A stretch of 64,000 nucleotides of DNA. Source: Methylosinus sporium. GTDB taxonomy: Bacteria; Pseudomonadota; Alphaproteobacteria; Rhizobiales; Beijerinckiaceae. The position numbers and the translations under genes are program-made. The stretch spans positions 248,001 to 312,000 of the forward strand of contig NZ_PUIV01000001.1 in the NCBI RefSeq assembly GCF_003113265.1. Reading direction: 5' to 3'. The notes beneath the pieces were generated by a model, which saw nothing but the letters and a program-made list of their open reading frames with translations, was not told where the DNA came from and ran no database searches. Below, one piece after another: positions 26,848-36,557 of this stretch; positions within the stretch are counted from its first letter, which is position 1; each line of letters begins with the position of its first letter.

Positions 26848-26947
26848 GTCGATCCTCCTTCTGCTGTGAAGACGGAGGATCGACGAGCATCGTGTCGAAT
26901 CTTCGGCCGGGAGAAACAAAGCGGAACGACTCGGCCGGAAAATCACA

Positions 26948-27376
26948 TCAGCCATTCGCAAAGACGAAAAGCGCCGTCGCCAATGCGCCGAGCGCGGTGA
27001 GCGCGAACTCGAGCTCACCCCACAGCACGATCGCTTTGCGCGCGTCGACGCCGTCCTCGGCGGAAATCAGGGCGAGAATGCGATTGTCGAGCGGCGACAC
27101 CGCATAGAACATGAAAGGCCAGGCGGCGATGATCGCCGCCGCGCCCGCGAGCCAGCGCACATCGTCCGAGGTCTTGTAATCGACGAAGCCGAGAAGCGCG
27201 GAGAGGAGCGAGAGCCCGGCGAGCAGCGCGAAACCGCGATGATCGGAAGTCTCCCACTCCTTCATGAGCGCAGCGTCGTCGAGCTTCAGCCGCGCGGGCT
27301 GCTCGACGAAATTGACATAGAGAGACGCCCCCGTGAAAGCGCCGGCGACAGCGAGAGCGAGCGAGCCCGTGACCAT
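26948..27376 (-). CDS. DUF1772 (anthrone oxygenase-like) membrane protein
   Basis: 142 residues with four hydrophobic segments: VTGSLALAVAGAFTGASLYV, ALLAGLSLLSALLGFVDY, LAGAAAIIAAWPFMFYAVSP and ALTALGALATALFVF. The motif SLYVNFVEQPARL near the N-terminus and WPFMFYAVSPLDNRIL are typical of DUF1772. Relatives include anthrone-oxygenase-like proteins, but bacterial members are mostly uncharacterised. GGAGG lies before the ATG at 27374-27376. Confidence 0.85.
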   Translation of the reverse strand: MVTGSLALAVAGAFTGASLYVNFVEQPARLKLDDAALMKEWETSDHRGFALLAGLSLLSALLGFVDYKTSDDVRWLAGAAAIIAAWPFMFYAVSPLDNRILALISAEDGVDARKAIVLWGELEFALTALGALATALFVFANG

Positions 27377-27448
27377 GAGGCGAATCCTCCGTTCGAACGG
27401 CGACAGAGGATATATAAGCTCTAGTTTCGCGAAACGTAGATCACGGCC

Positions 27449-28510
27449 TCACGCGGTTTCGATCGCCTCTTCGTCGCAGACGATGCGGGAATTGCTCTCC
27501 GCCTCCGCCGCCACGTCGAATTTCAGCGGCTCGATCTTGGCCGTCTGCGCCTCGCGCTCGGTGAAATGGTCGAAGAACAGGCGCATCGTCTGGCCGATGC
27601 CGAAGGAATTTATGCGCCGCACGTCGTCCCGATAGAAGCGCGCGACATTGGGCGGCGCCGTCGCGACGTCGTAGGACGGGAAATAAGCGATATTGGGCCG
27701 CGAGCGCACCACCTCGTCGGCCGCGGCGCGCAATATCGCCTTGATCGCCGAATTGGATTCGAGCACATGGCGATTCTCGTAAGTGGCGATGATGCCGACC
27801 GGCGAGACGCTGAGAATGATGCGCGAATTCGGATTGACCGAGCGGATGCGATCGACCGAGGCGAGGAAGTCGCGCACCACTTCCGACACGGTCATATTGT
27901 GGAAGTCGAAAACCGCAGGATTCCAGACGCCGCCGGCGACGCCCGGCGCCTGCTGCAGCACCGCGCCATCATGGCAGCGCCAGGACTCCGTGTGGCCGAA
28001 GGTGAAAATGAAGACGTCCATCGTCTCGAACATTTTGCGCACGGCGGCGAAATGCCGCTCGCGCTCGGCGAGCATGTCCTCGATCGAGTCGTAGCCGTCC
28101 GGCTCTATGCTCGGGCGGAACGGATCGACGATGCGGCCGTCCTCCTGGCGCACCCAATGCACGAGCTCCGGCTGGAACTTCCCATAGGCGCGGTCGAACA
28201 GCTGGAGCAGCGCCGTCGTCGTGTAGAGATTGCCGTAGCGGCAGGAATACATCGAATAATTGCGCCGCTCCGCCTCGGCTGCGGACATGCCCTCCGGCGG
28301 CTGCTCGGCGAGATAATAATGGTAGCCGCTCGCCTTCAGTTTCTGAGCTATTTCTTGCGCGAAACAACTCCCGGCCGTCGCCACCTTGTCGCGCAGCGAG
28401 ATTTTGAAAGGCGTGGAGAGAATGGGGTCGATCGCGAAGGGCGGCGTCTGCGTCACCGCCTTGCGCCAGAAGCGATGGTCGGGTAGGGAGCTATAGGGAT
28501 GTTCCGCCAA
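27449..28510 (-). CDS. GSCFA domain protein
   Basis: 353 residues. The name-giving motif appears as VATAGSCFAQEIAQKLKASG, with later blocks FIFTFGHTESWRCHDGAVLQ, RIILSVSPVGIIATYENRHV and RPNIAYFPSYDV, which form an SGNH-like esterase fold. GSCFA proteins are found with surface-polysaccharide genes. The start is set as TTG 28510 (MAEHPYSSL) because AGGAG lies eight bases before it and there is no ATG near. It is divergent from the WcbI gene, another polysaccharide-modifying family. Confidence 0.85.
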   Translation of the reverse strand: MAEHPYSSLPDHRFWRKAVTQTPPFAIDPILSTPFKISLRDKVATAGSCFAQEIAQKLKASGYHYYLAEQPPEGMSAAEAERRNYSMYSCRYGNLYTTTALLQLFDRAYGKFQPELVHWVRQEDGRIVDPFRPSIEPDGYDSIEDMLAERERHFAAVRKMFETMDVFIFTFGHTESWRCHDGAVLQQAPGVAGGVWNPAVFDFHNMTVSEVVRDFLASVDRIRSVNPNSRIILSVSPVGIIATYENRHVLESNSAIKAILRAAADEVVRSRPNIAYFPSYDVATAPPNVARFYRDDVRRINSFGIGQTMRLFFDHFTEREAQTAKIEPLKFDVAAEAESNSRIVCDEEAIETA

Positions 28511-28727
28511 TTGTCGGTCTCCTGGAAAGCCGCCGGCCGCAGGGCTCGTCGAGCAGGGTTCATCTAAGACGCGCGGTCCGCTCTCGCAAAGGCGAAACGG
28601 CGCGGCGCAACAGGATGAATGCGGCGGCCTCATCGATGCGGCCGGGAGCATAGACGGCGACCGGGCGCTTGTCATCCTTCGGCGCCGACTTCGATTTCGG
28701 GCCGCGACGAAATGGCGTTACCCGCGC

Positions 28728-29777
28728 ATGTTGTCACAGATCGACCGACAGATCATCCGCTCCTGGTACACTCACCTCGTCGAGCCGCGGCTCGCGCCCT
28801 TCCATTCCAAGGGTCCGCGCCTCACCGGGCCGCGCATCGCCGTCATCGGCAATTGCCAGGCTTTCGGTCTCGCCTATGCGATGAAGCTGCTCGACCCTTC
28901 CGCGCGCGTCTCGCATTTCTCGGCGATCGCCAAGACGCTCGCCGACATAAAGCTGCTCGCCAAGACGCTCGCCACCTATGACTATGTGTTCTGTCACGAG
29001 TTTCTGCACGGGCATGTGCGCGGCGGCGGCTCGGCGGAGCTGTGCGAATTGCTGGACAAAGTGATCATGATTCCCTCGATCACCTTTTCCGCCTTCCATC
29101 CCGATCTCGTCTATCTGCTGGACGAAACGCGCGGCCATGCGCCGACCATCGGCCCCGTCGGCCCCTATCATTCGGCGCTCGCCGTCTTCGCCTTCCGCCG
29201 CGGCCTCTCGGTGGAGGAGGCTCATGCGCTGTTCAATCGCAATGTGTTCGAGGCGCTCGGCTATTTCGACGTGTGGAACGACGCCGTGAACGAGCTGGTC
29301 GAGACCGGCAAGCGCAAATTCGACATGGATCTCTCCAGCGAGATCGCCAATTGGTCGCGCCGCGGCGTGTTCATGTATTCGCTGGTGCATCCGCGGCCAT
29401 TCGTGCTGTTCGATCTCGCCAAGAAATTTTTCGCTCATGCCGGCCTGCCGACTCCGGCGCCGATCAATGGCGATTATTACGCGATCGACGATCTCGGCCG
29501 CGCGGAGATATTCCCCATCTATCCGCCGATCGGCGAATATTTCGGCGTGCAGGGCAGCTACACCTTCAAGCTCGAGAATTATCATCTCTCGAGCGAGGTC
29601 GGCGAATTCGTGTCGCTGCCCTATTATCTCGCCGAATGCTACAAGGTCTATCGCCGCTGCACGCAAGCGCAGCTCAGCCATCCGCGCATAGAGGCTTGGC
29701 TCGCCGATCCTGCGGCGGTCGGCCGCATCATCACGCTGGCGGGGGAGAATCTGCGCAAGGGGCTGCTGCCTGCGTGA
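28728..29777 (+). CDS. WcbI-family polysaccharide biosynthesis protein
   Basis: 349 residues. The family signature GPRIAVIGNCQAFGLAYAMK (G-N-C-Q) opens the WcbI domain; further blocks are TYDYVFCHEFLHGH, MIPSITFSAFHPDL and GPYHSALAVFAFRRG. WcbI of Burkholderia takes part in capsule synthesis and binds coenzyme A, so an acyl-transfer or deacylation step on a polysaccharide is likely. Start at ATG 28728. The divergent GSCFA gene at its left probably serves the same polymer. Confidence 0.85.
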   Translation: MLSQIDRQIIRSWYTHLVEPRLAPFHSKGPRLTGPRIAVIGNCQAFGLAYAMKLLDPSARVSHFSAIAKTLADIKLLAKTLATYDYVFCHEFLHGHVRGGGSAELCELLDKVIMIPSITFSAFHPDLVYLLDETRGHAPTIGPVGPYHSALAVFAFRRGLSVEEAHALFNRNVFEALGYFDVWNDAVNELVETGKRKFDMDLSSEIANWSRRGVFMYSLVHPRPFVLFDLAKKFFAHAGLPTPAPINGDYYAIDDLGRAEIFPIYPPIGEYFGVQGSYTFKLENYHLSSEVGEFVSLPYYLAECYKVYRRCTQAQLSHPRIEAWLADPAAVGRIITLAGENLRKGLLPA

Positions 29778-29959
29778 GGCGGCGGCGCGGAACCGCGGCG
29801 ATGGATCGCTTCGCGAGGCGCCCCATCCCGCGAGCCGCTCACAGATTCACATATCTTCCAACTCGCCCACAACCTCCTGGCCGGGCTAGTTCCGACCAGG
29901 ACGACCTTCGGGCGCGGCGCGGAGTTTCCGCCGATCTCGAAGATCGCGCGCCGCTTCGC

Positions 29960-31222
29960 TCACGCCTGCGGCGTTTCCACCCGCGCGCAAAACTCGCGGA
30001 TGCGCGGAACGATGTCGCGGCGGAAGCGCGAGCCGTTGAAGACGCCGTAATGGCCGACGCCCTCTTGCAGATAATGCTGCTTGCGAACGTCCGGAATATT
30101 CGCGCACAGCTCTTGCGCGGCGTAGGTCTGTCCGACGCCGGAGATGTCGTCCTTCTCGCCTTCCACCGTCAGCAGAGCGGTGCGCTGTATGGCCGAAAGA
30201 TCGATGATCTCGCCGCGATGGCGCAGCAGGCCTTGCGGAATCTCGTGGCGGATGAATACTTTCTCGACCGTCTCGAGATAGAATTCGGCGGCGAGGTCCA
30301 TGACGGCGAGATATTCGTCGTAGAAGTCGCGATGCTTCTCGGCGGAATCGCCGTCGCCCTCGACGAGATGGTTGAACATGTCGAAATGCGCGGCGACATG
30401 CTTCTCGAGATTCATCGCCATGAAGCCGGAGAGCTGCAGAAAGCCCGGATAGACCTTGCGCCCGAACCCGGCATGGGGAAAGGGCACGGAATGGATGCAA
30501 TTGCGGTGGAACCAATCGACGCCGCGCTCCACGGCGAGACGATTGACCGCGGTCGGGCTGCGGCGCGGATCGATCGGCCCGCCCATCAGCACCATGGATT
30601 CGGGCGCATCGACGCCGCCCTCGCCATCCAGCGCCGCAATGGCGCAGATGAGCGGCACGGACGCCTGGCAGACGCCGAGCGTATGCAGCGGAACGCCATC
30701 GTCGCGCTTCGACAAGAGGCGCAGCATGTCGACGAGATAATCGACATAATCGTCGAGGCCGAAGACGCCTTTCTCATTCGGCACGGCGCGGGCGTCGCAC
30801 CAGTCGGTGATGTAGACGTCATGGCTCGGCAGAAAAGCCTCGACCGTGCCGCGCAGCAGAGTGGCGTAATGGCCGGACATGGGCGCGACGATCAGCAGCT
30901 TGGATTGGCGCGGCGCCTCGCCCTGGAAGACGCGCTGGAAATGCAGCAGCCGACAGAAAGGCCGCTCCCACACCACCTCCTCGACGATGGGCGTCGCCAC
31001 GCCGTCGATGAGCGTCTCGGGAAGGTCGAAGACCGGCTTGCCGTAGCGGCGCGTCATGCGCTCGAACAATTCGGCCGCCGCCGCGACGCTGCGCCCTACC
31101 GACGTATGCGCGAAGGGATTGAACGGATTCTTGAAGGTCGTGAGAGTCGCGTCCGACATCGCCCGCGCCGGGGCGAAAGCCAGATGCATCATCTCATAGA
31201 ACTGGTACGATATCCGGTCCAT
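29960..31222 (-). CDS. phaZ: Intracellular polyhydroxyalkanoate depolymerase
   Basis: 420 residues. It mobilises stored PHB in the cytoplasm. The family's cysteine nucleophile lies in HTLGVCQASVPLICA (Cys185), matching the Cys of the Cupriavidus i-PhaZ type. N-terminal MDRISYQFYEMMHLAFAPAR and NPFNPFAHTSVGRSVAAA, the VYITDWCDARAVP segment and the C-terminal GVGHYGVFNGSRFR are characteristic. ATG 31222 is chosen because family members begin here; the frame upstream is compositionally odd. Its presence implies that the organism makes PHB. Confidence 0.93.
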   Translation of the reverse strand: MDRISYQFYEMMHLAFAPARAMSDATLTTFKNPFNPFAHTSVGRSVAAAAELFERMTRRYGKPVFDLPETLIDGVATPIVEEVVWERPFCRLLHFQRVFQGEAPRQSKLLIVAPMSGHYATLLRGTVEAFLPSHDVYITDWCDARAVPNEKGVFGLDDYVDYLVDMLRLLSKRDDGVPLHTLGVCQASVPLICAIAALDGEGGVDAPESMVLMGGPIDPRRSPTAVNRLAVERGVDWFHRNCIHSVPFPHAGFGRKVYPGFLQLSGFMAMNLEKHVAAHFDMFNHLVEGDGDSAEKHRDFYDEYLAVMDLAAEFYLETVEKVFIRHEIPQGLLRHRGEIIDLSAIQRTALLTVEGEKDDISGVGQTYAAQELCANIPDVRKQHYLQEGVGHYGVFNGSRFRRDIVPRIREFCARVETPQA

Positions 31223-31390
31223 CTCTCCACGCTCCCCTTCATGCGCAGCGGCCGCTCTTCGAGCCGTGCTGCGACGCACAAAAAAGAAATTATAGCATAG
31301 TCAAGGTCTCCTGAAATGAAATCTGGTGATGTTTTGCGCTAGGCGCCAAAAAATTTTTCACTGCATCCGCCTAAGCACCAGCTAATCTGC

Positions 31391-32368
31391 TCAATTACTG
31401 AGCATCGTCAGAGCGGCGCCTGCAAAAGCGCAGATCGCCGTCGCCGCAGCGCATCTGAAAATCCGCAAGGCGCGGCGAATATCCGTCGGCGTCGCCGCCG
31501 TACGGCCCGAGCCGAGCCAGGCTCCTTGGACCTCATGGGCGCCATAGGCGCGCGGTCCGCCGAGCCGCAAATCCAGCGCGCCGGCCATCGCCGCCTCCGG
31601 CCAGCCGGCGTTGGGCGAGGCGTGCGCGCGCGAGTCGCGGAGGCAGGTCGAAACTGCGGCCCGAGGGGAGGCTCCCGTCATTGCCGCGCCTGTGGCGACG
31701 AGAGCCGCAGAGAGGCGCGCGGCCGGGAGATTGAGGAGATCGTCCAGCCGGGCGCTCGCCCAACCGAACGCTTCATGTCGCATGGTCCTATGGCCTATCA
31801 TGCTGTCGGCCGTATTGGAGGCCTTGTATATGAGCGCGCCGGGCAGGCCGAACAAGATGGTCGCGAGCGCCGGGCCGATCACCCCATCCGAGAAATTCTC
31901 GGCGAGACTTTCGATCGCCGCCCGGCTCACGCCCGCCTCGTCCAGCCGCGCGACGTCGCGGCCGACGATTTTTCCCACGCTGGCGCGGCCGCGCTCGAGC
32001 GAATGATCGAGCTCGTCGGCCACCTCCTTCACATGCGAATAGAGGCTGCGCTGCGCATAGAGGCTCGACGTCAGCACGGCGAGCGGAACGATTCCGAACG
32101 GAAGCGCGAGACAGGCTGCTTGCAGCAGCCAGCCGATGGCGAAGGCGATGGCGACGACAGCGAGGATCGCGACGACGCCAGCGAGACGGCGCAGCAGAGG
32201 CGGCGCGCCATCGTGATTGAGCGAGCGATCCAGCGCCGCGATCAACGCGCCGATCCAAGTGACCGGGTGGCCGATGGCGGCGAAGAGGCGAGGCGGATAG
32301 CCGATCGCCGCCTCGATCGACAGACCGAGCGCGGCGAGCGCCAAATTATCCGCGAGAGCAGCGAGCAA
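31391..32368 (-). CDS. cobD: Adenosylcobinamide-phosphate synthase (CobD/CbiB)
   Basis: 325 residues, a membrane enzyme attaching aminopropanol phosphate to adenosylcobyric acid. Visible blocks: GYPPRLFAAIGHPVTWIGAL at the N-terminus, GIVPLAVLTSSLYAQRSLYS then HVKEV, RDVARLDEAGVSRAAIESLA then ENFSDGVIGP, and YKASNTADSMIGHR. Several hydrophobic stretches agree with a polytopic inner-membrane protein. The start is TTG 32368, three bases after the stop of the YbhB-like gene, suggesting coupling. cbiD lies about 650 bases to the right on the other strand. Confidence 0.92.
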   Translation of the reverse strand: MLAALADNLALAALGLSIEAAIGYPPRLFAAIGHPVTWIGALIAALDRSLNHDGAPPLLRRLAGVVAILAVVAIAFAIGWLLQAACLALPFGIVPLAVLTSSLYAQRSLYSHVKEVADELDHSLERGRASVGKIVGRDVARLDEAGVSRAAIESLAENFSDGVIGPALATILFGLPGALIYKASNTADSMIGHRTMRHEAFGWASARLDDLLNLPAARLSAALVATGAAMTGASPRAAVSTCLRDSRAHASPNAGWPEAAMAGALDLRLGGPRAYGAHEVQGAWLGSGRTAATPTDIRRALRIFRCAAATAICAFAGAALTMLSN

Positions 32369-32371
32369 GGC

Positions 32372-32923
32372 TCAGCGGCCGTAGAGGCCGGTGAGGCTCG
32401 CCTTGGCGAGGACATTCTGATTGACGATGAAGCCGACGAGCGAGGCCGTCGCGCCCTCCGGCGCCTCCACCTTCTCGATGCTCAGCGCATAGATGGTGAA
32501 GACATAGCGATGCGGCGGATCGCCGACCGGCGGGCAAGGACCGCCCCAATGGGAAAAGCCATAGTCGTTGCGAATAGGCTTCGCGCCCGCCGGGAGACCA
32601 GCGTCGCCCGCCGCTCCGGCGCCCTGCGCCAGCGCGCGCGCGGAGGCGGGAATATCGACGACGAGCCAGTGCCAGAAGCCGGCGCCGCCGGTCGGCGCGT
32701 CCGGATCATGGCAGAAGAGCGCGAAGCTCTTGGTTCCGGCCGGCGGCTCGCTCCAATTCAGCTGTGGCGAGACATTGTCGCCCGTCCCGCCGAAATCGTC
32801 GAAAACGAATTTGCGATCGATGGTCGCGCCCTCGGCGATATCCGGGCTGGAGAGCGAGAAGCCGCCGCCTCCGGCCTCCGCCGGCGCGAGGAGAATATGG
32901 AAATCGAGGAGATTGCGCGTCAT
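32372..32923 (-). CDS. YbhB/YbcL family (phosphatidylethanolamine-binding-like) protein
   Basis: 183 residues. The PEBP-fold ligand site is recognisable: SPQLNWSEPPAGTKSFALFC then HDPDAPT, FWHWLVVDIP, and GPCPPVGDPPHRYVFTIYAL. Bacterial YbhB-like proteins are small soluble proteins of unclear role, named after eukaryotic Raf kinase inhibitor protein. No signal peptide. Starts at ATG 32921-32923; coupled to cobD downstream. Confidence 0.9.
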   Translation of the reverse strand: MTRNLLDFHILLAPAEAGGGGFSLSSPDIAEGATIDRKFVFDDFGGTGDNVSPQLNWSEPPAGTKSFALFCHDPDAPTGGAGFWHWLVVDIPASARALAQGAGAAGDAGLPAGAKPIRNDYGFSHWGGPCPPVGDPPHRYVFTIYALSIEKVEAPEGATASLVGFIVNQNVLAKASLTGLYGR

Positions 32924-33018
32924 TTCGGCCCCCTGTCTCGCTGCTCTGGACGAGGACATTCTTCTAGTCCAACTCGCGCGCAGTGTCGCGCGGAGAGAAT
33001 GCGGTTTATGTGTCGCCC

Positions 33019-34149
33019 ATGACAGACGCGGACCCGACAAAACCCCCGCTGCGCCGCGGCTGGACCACCGGCGCCTGCGCCACTGCGGCGGCGCGGGCGG
33101 CCTTTTGCGCGCTCATCTCCGGGCGCGAGCCGCCCGATCCGGTGGAGATCGGCCTGCCGGGCGGGAGGCGCGTCGCCTTCGCGCTCGCACAATTCTCGCG
33201 CGGCGCGGACTATGCCGAGGCCGGCGTGGTGAAGGACGCCGGCGACGATCCCGACGTCACCCATGGCGCGCTGATCCGCGCGAAGGTGCGGCGCGCGCCG
33301 GCGGGCGCGGGAGTGAGCTTTGCGGCCGGCCCCGGCGTCGGCGTGGTGACGCGCCCCGGCCTGCCGCTGCCGCCCGGAGAGCCGGCCATCAATCCCGTCC
33401 CCCGCGCCATGATGCGGCAGGCGATCACGGAAGCCGCGGCGGAATTGGGCGCGGCGCCGGACGCGCAAATCGAGATTTCCGTCGAGAATGGCGAGGAGCT
33501 CGCCCGCTCGACCCTCAACGGACGGCTCGGCATAATCGGCGGGCTCTCCATTCTCGGCACGACGGGAATCGTCGTGCCCTATTCCTGCTCCGCCTGGATC
33601 GACAGCATCCATCGCGGCGTCGACGTCGCCCTCGCCTGCGGCCTCGACCATATCGCCGCGACCACCGGCTCCACTTCGGAAGACGCCGTGCGCAAGCTCT
33701 ATGGCCTGCCGGAGGAGGCGCTGATCGAAATGGGCGACTTCGCCGGCGGCCTGCTGAAATATCTGCGCAAGCATAGGGTCCCGCGCGTGACCCTCGCCGG
33801 CGGCTTCGCCAAGCTGACGAAGCTGGCGCAGGGCCGGCTCGACCTTCATTCCAGCCGCTCCTCGGTCGATCTCGCCGAACTCGCGGCGACCGCCCGCGCG
33901 GCCGGCGCCGGCGAGGCGCTCTGCGCGGCGATCGAAAAGGCCAATAGCGCGCTGGAGGCGCAGGCGACGGCCCGCGCGGCGGGCGTGGACCTCGCCGCGC
34001 CGATCGCGCATCGGGCATGGGACACGGCCGCCGCGGCGCTCGCAAATCCGGCGACCGCGCTCGAGATCATCGTCGTCGGCCGCGACGGCGCCATACTCGC
34101 ACGCTCAGGCTTTCGCCCAGCGATTCGTGGAGAGGACCCCCAAAAGTGA
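33019..34149 (+). CDS. cbiD: Cobalt-precorrin-5B (C1)-methyltransferase
   Basis: 376 residues from ATG 33019. CbiD methylates the corrin ring at C1 in the anaerobic-type cobalamin pathway. Landmarks: LRRGWTTGACATAAARAAFC at the N-terminus, DAGDDPDVTHGALI, INPVPRAMM, GRLGIIGGLSILGTTGIVVP then YSCSAWI, and TTGSTSEDAVRKLYGLPEEA. The last four bases (GTGA) overlap the start of the MFS gene. A GTG at 32983 would add 12 residues but has no family support. Confidence 0.94.
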   Translation: MTDADPTKPPLRRGWTTGACATAAARAAFCALISGREPPDPVEIGLPGGRRVAFALAQFSRGADYAEAGVVKDAGDDPDVTHGALIRAKVRRAPAGAGVSFAAGPGVGVVTRPGLPLPPGEPAINPVPRAMMRQAITEAAAELGAAPDAQIEISVENGEELARSTLNGRLGIIGGLSILGTTGIVVPYSCSAWIDSIHRGVDVALACGLDHIAATTGSTSEDAVRKLYGLPEEALIEMGDFAGGLLKYLRKHRVPRVTLAGGFAKLTKLAQGRLDLHSSRSSVDLAELAATARAAGAGEALCAAIEKANSALEAQATARAAGVDLAAPIAHRAWDTAAAALANPATALEIIVVGRDGAILARSGFRPAIRGEDPQK

Positions 34150-35591
34150 ACAAGCCCGCCGCCGGCTTCTCGCACGCCGATCTCAGCCGAGGCGAGATGC
34201 TGCAGATCATGATCGGGCTCGGCCTCGCCATGCTGCTCTCGGCGCTGGACCAGACCATCGTCGCCACCGCTCTGCCGACGATCGGCCAGGACCTCGGCGA
34301 TTTCGAGCATCTGCCCTGGATCGTCACCGCCTATCTCGTGGCCGCCACCGCGCTGACGCCGCTCTATGGCAAACTCGCCGATATTCACGGCGTGCGCGTG
34401 ATGCTGCTGATCGGCATTTTCACCTTCGTGCTCGGCTCTATCGCCTGCGCCGTGTCGCCGAGCCTGACCTGGCTCGCCATCGCGCGCGCGGCGCAGGGCG
34501 CGGGCGGCGGCGCGCTCATCGCGCTGGCGCAGACGATCATCGCCGATCTCGTCAGCGTGCGCGAGCGCGGCCGGGCGCTCGCCTATTTCTCTGTCGTCTT
34601 CGCCGGCGCCAGCGTCGGCGGGCCGATCCTCGGCGGCGTTTTCGCCGAATATCTGCACTGGTCGCTGATCTTCTGGATCAATCTGCCGCTCGGCCTCGCG
34701 GCTTTCTTCATGACCTATTTCAAGCTGGCGCGGCTGCCGCTGCGCCGCCATCCGCATCGCGTCGATATCGGCGGCGCGGCGCTGCTCATCATCGCCTCTG
34801 TCGCCTCGCTGCTCGCGCTCTCCTGGGGCGGCGTGCGCTATCCCTGGGGCTCGCCGCCCATTCTCGCGCTGATCGCCACGGCGCTCGCCGGCTGGGCGAT
34901 CTTCGCCTGGCGCACCAAGACGGCCGAGGAGCCTTTGATCCCGCTCGCCGTGCTGGCCGACGACGTCATTCGCAACGCCATTCTCGCGGGCGGCTTCGGG
35001 CTCGGAACCTTCGTCGCGCTGACGATGTACATGCCCATATATTTCGAGGGCGCGCTGCGCCTCTCCGCCGACCAGTCCGGCCTGGCGCTGATCCCACTCA
35101 CCGTGGCGACAGTGACCGGCGCCGCCCTCTCGGGACGGTTGCTCAGCCGCCTGCGCCATTACAAGGCGGCGCCGCTGACGGCGCTCGCGCTCGCTTTCGT
35201 CGCTCTGCTCATTGCGCGGCAATTTCTCGCCGATCTGCCGCTCGCAGCGCTCGATGCGCTGCTGGCGATCGTCGGCTTCGGCGTCGGAGCCATGCTGCCG
35301 GTGACGACGGTCTGCGTGCAGAGCGCGGCGCCGGGGCATAATCTCGGCACGGCGACCGCGGTGATGCAATTCTCGCGTCAGCTGGGCGCGGCGCTGATCG
35401 TCGCGATCATGGGCGCGATCGTCATCGGCGCCGGCCATGGCGCTCTCGCGGCCGAGGTCGCCACCGGAGCGGGCGTGGAAGCGCTGCGCGAGACCTTCCG
35501 CACGGCTTTTCTGATCGGCGCGCTATTCATCGCGCTGTGCTTCTTCTTCCTCGCGCGAATGGAGGAGAGGGATTTGCGCCGGGAGAGATGA
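34146..35591 (+). CDS. MFS transporter, DHA2 (multidrug exporter-like) family
   Basis: 481 residues with about 14 hydrophobic segments. The N-terminal MLLSALDQTIVATALPTIGQ motif, LYGKLADIHGVRVMLLIGI (motif A) and AQGAGGGALIALAQTII then ADLV mark the DHA2/EmrB-QacA group. It probably exports a small molecule by proton antiport. Starts with GTG 34146, which overlaps the cbiD stop, so the two are translationally coupled; whether that reflects a cobalamin-related substrate or chance is unknown. Confidence 0.88.
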   Translation: MNKPAAGFSHADLSRGEMLQIMIGLGLAMLLSALDQTIVATALPTIGQDLGDFEHLPWIVTAYLVAATALTPLYGKLADIHGVRVMLLIGIFTFVLGSIACAVSPSLTWLAIARAAQGAGGGALIALAQTIIADLVSVRERGRALAYFSVVFAGASVGGPILGGVFAEYLHWSLIFWINLPLGLAAFFMTYFKLARLPLRRHPHRVDIGGAALLIIASVASLLALSWGGVRYPWGSPPILALIATALAGWAIFAWRTKTAEEPLIPLAVLADDVIRNAILAGGFGLGTFVALTMYMPIYFEGALRLSADQSGLALIPLTVATVTGAALSGRLLSRLRHYKAAPLTALALAFVALLIARQFLADLPLAALDALLAIVGFGVGAMLPVTTVCVQSAAPGHNLGTATAVMQFSRQLGAALIVAIMGAIVIGAGHGALAAEVATGAGVEALRETFRTAFLIGALFIALCFFFLARMEERDLRRER

Positions 35592-35716
35592 AAGTCGCTC
35601 ATCGGAAAAGATCGACGCCCGGACAATCGGCTATCGATTCGCGAAGCTTTGCGGCTCGGGCCGGTCACGGAGAGGCCGGCCGAGGGACGCCTTCCGCCCC
35701 TCGACCGGCGATTTCG

Positions 35717-36550
35717 TCAATCGTTGCGGCGCGCGGCCGTGTGGATCAACGTGCCGACATGCTCGCCGCGCAGCGCCGCCGTGAGCCGGCCGGGAACGAG
35801 GCCGTTCACGATCTGCACATGCTCGATATGGCGCGCCGTCGCCATCACCTCGAGCATCGCCCGGTCGATCGGCAGCGGGCCCTCGTGCTCGGCCAGATCG
35901 GCCCAGCTCGTCTCGCGGATGAGCTGCGCCTTCTCGCCGTCGGGGCCGTTGGGATCGGTCGTGTAGACGCCGTCCACATCCTCCACGATGGTGAGGCCGG
36001 CGGCGCCATAGGCGTCGGCGAGCAGAAAGGAGCCCGTGTCGGCGCGATGCGGCGGAATGCGCGAGCCCGGGAACTCGTGATGGTGATAGGGCGGGAAGCC
36101 GCTGCCCACCACGGCGCGGGTCGCGCTGAGATGGATCGCCAGCTGATTGGCGATGGTCGGATGCTCGATATAGGAGACGCCCTCCGGCGCGAGCAGCGAG
36201 GCGAGAATATGGCCGTTCTGCCCCGCCTCGCTCGCGGCGAGCGGGGCCAGCGAGCCGACCGGCAGGCCGAGATCGAGACCCACGCCATAGAGATGGCGCG
36301 CGCGCACGCCGGCGCCGGTGAGGAACAGCAGCCGATGCTCGGGCATCAGCCGCCTGATCTCCTCGACGAGCGGCAGGATCGCCTCGGCGCCGCGATCCAT
36401 GATGGAGCGCCCGCCGATCTTGACCACCTGCAGCCAGGGCAGCACGCGAATCGGACGCTTGCCGGCGACGGGACGGGTCAGCTCGGAGTCGAGCAGGGTC
36501 TGCCGCGCGAGCGGAGAGGCGACATGCTTGATGTTGTAGCTGTGGGTCAT
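35717..36550 (-). CDS. mosA: Molybdenum storage protein, alpha subunit
   Basis: 277 residues, closely matching from memory the Azotobacter vinelandii MoSto alpha subunit (276 residues). Markers: [20 protein letters not shown] at the start, [18 protein letters not shown] (amino-acid kinase fold), [20 protein letters not shown], the histidine-rich [20 protein letters not shown] and [19 protein letters not shown]. With MosB it forms a cage storing molybdate (or tungstate) as polyoxometalate clusters using ATP. It follows mosB by 7 bases in one operon. Confidence 0.95.
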   Translation of the reverse strand: MTHSYNIKHVASPLARQTLLDSELTRPVAGKRPIRVLPWLQVVKIGGRSIMDRGAEAILPLVEEIRRLMPEHRLLFLTGAGVRARHLYGVGLDLGLPVGSLAPLAASEAGQNGHILASLLAPEGVSYIEHPTIANQLAIHLSATRAVVGSGFPPYHHHEFPGSRIPPHRADTGSFLLADAYGAAGLTIVEDVDGVYTTDPNGPDGEKAQLIRETSWADLAEHEGPLPIDRAMLEVMATARHIEHVQIVNGLVPGRLTAALRGEHVGTLIHTAARRND

Positions 36551-36557
36551 GATATCT

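Noticed and set aside
29875-29901. Imperfect hairpin (TCCTGG ... CCAGGA) between the WcbI and phaZ genes
   Set aside because: The stem is short with a mismatch and a long loop, and no U-run follows on either strand, so it is not listed as a terminator.
29042-31300. Plus-strand frame of 752 codons over the WcbI and phaZ genes
   Set aside because: It crosses two genes with clear families and has an unnatural composition, so it is a shadow frame.
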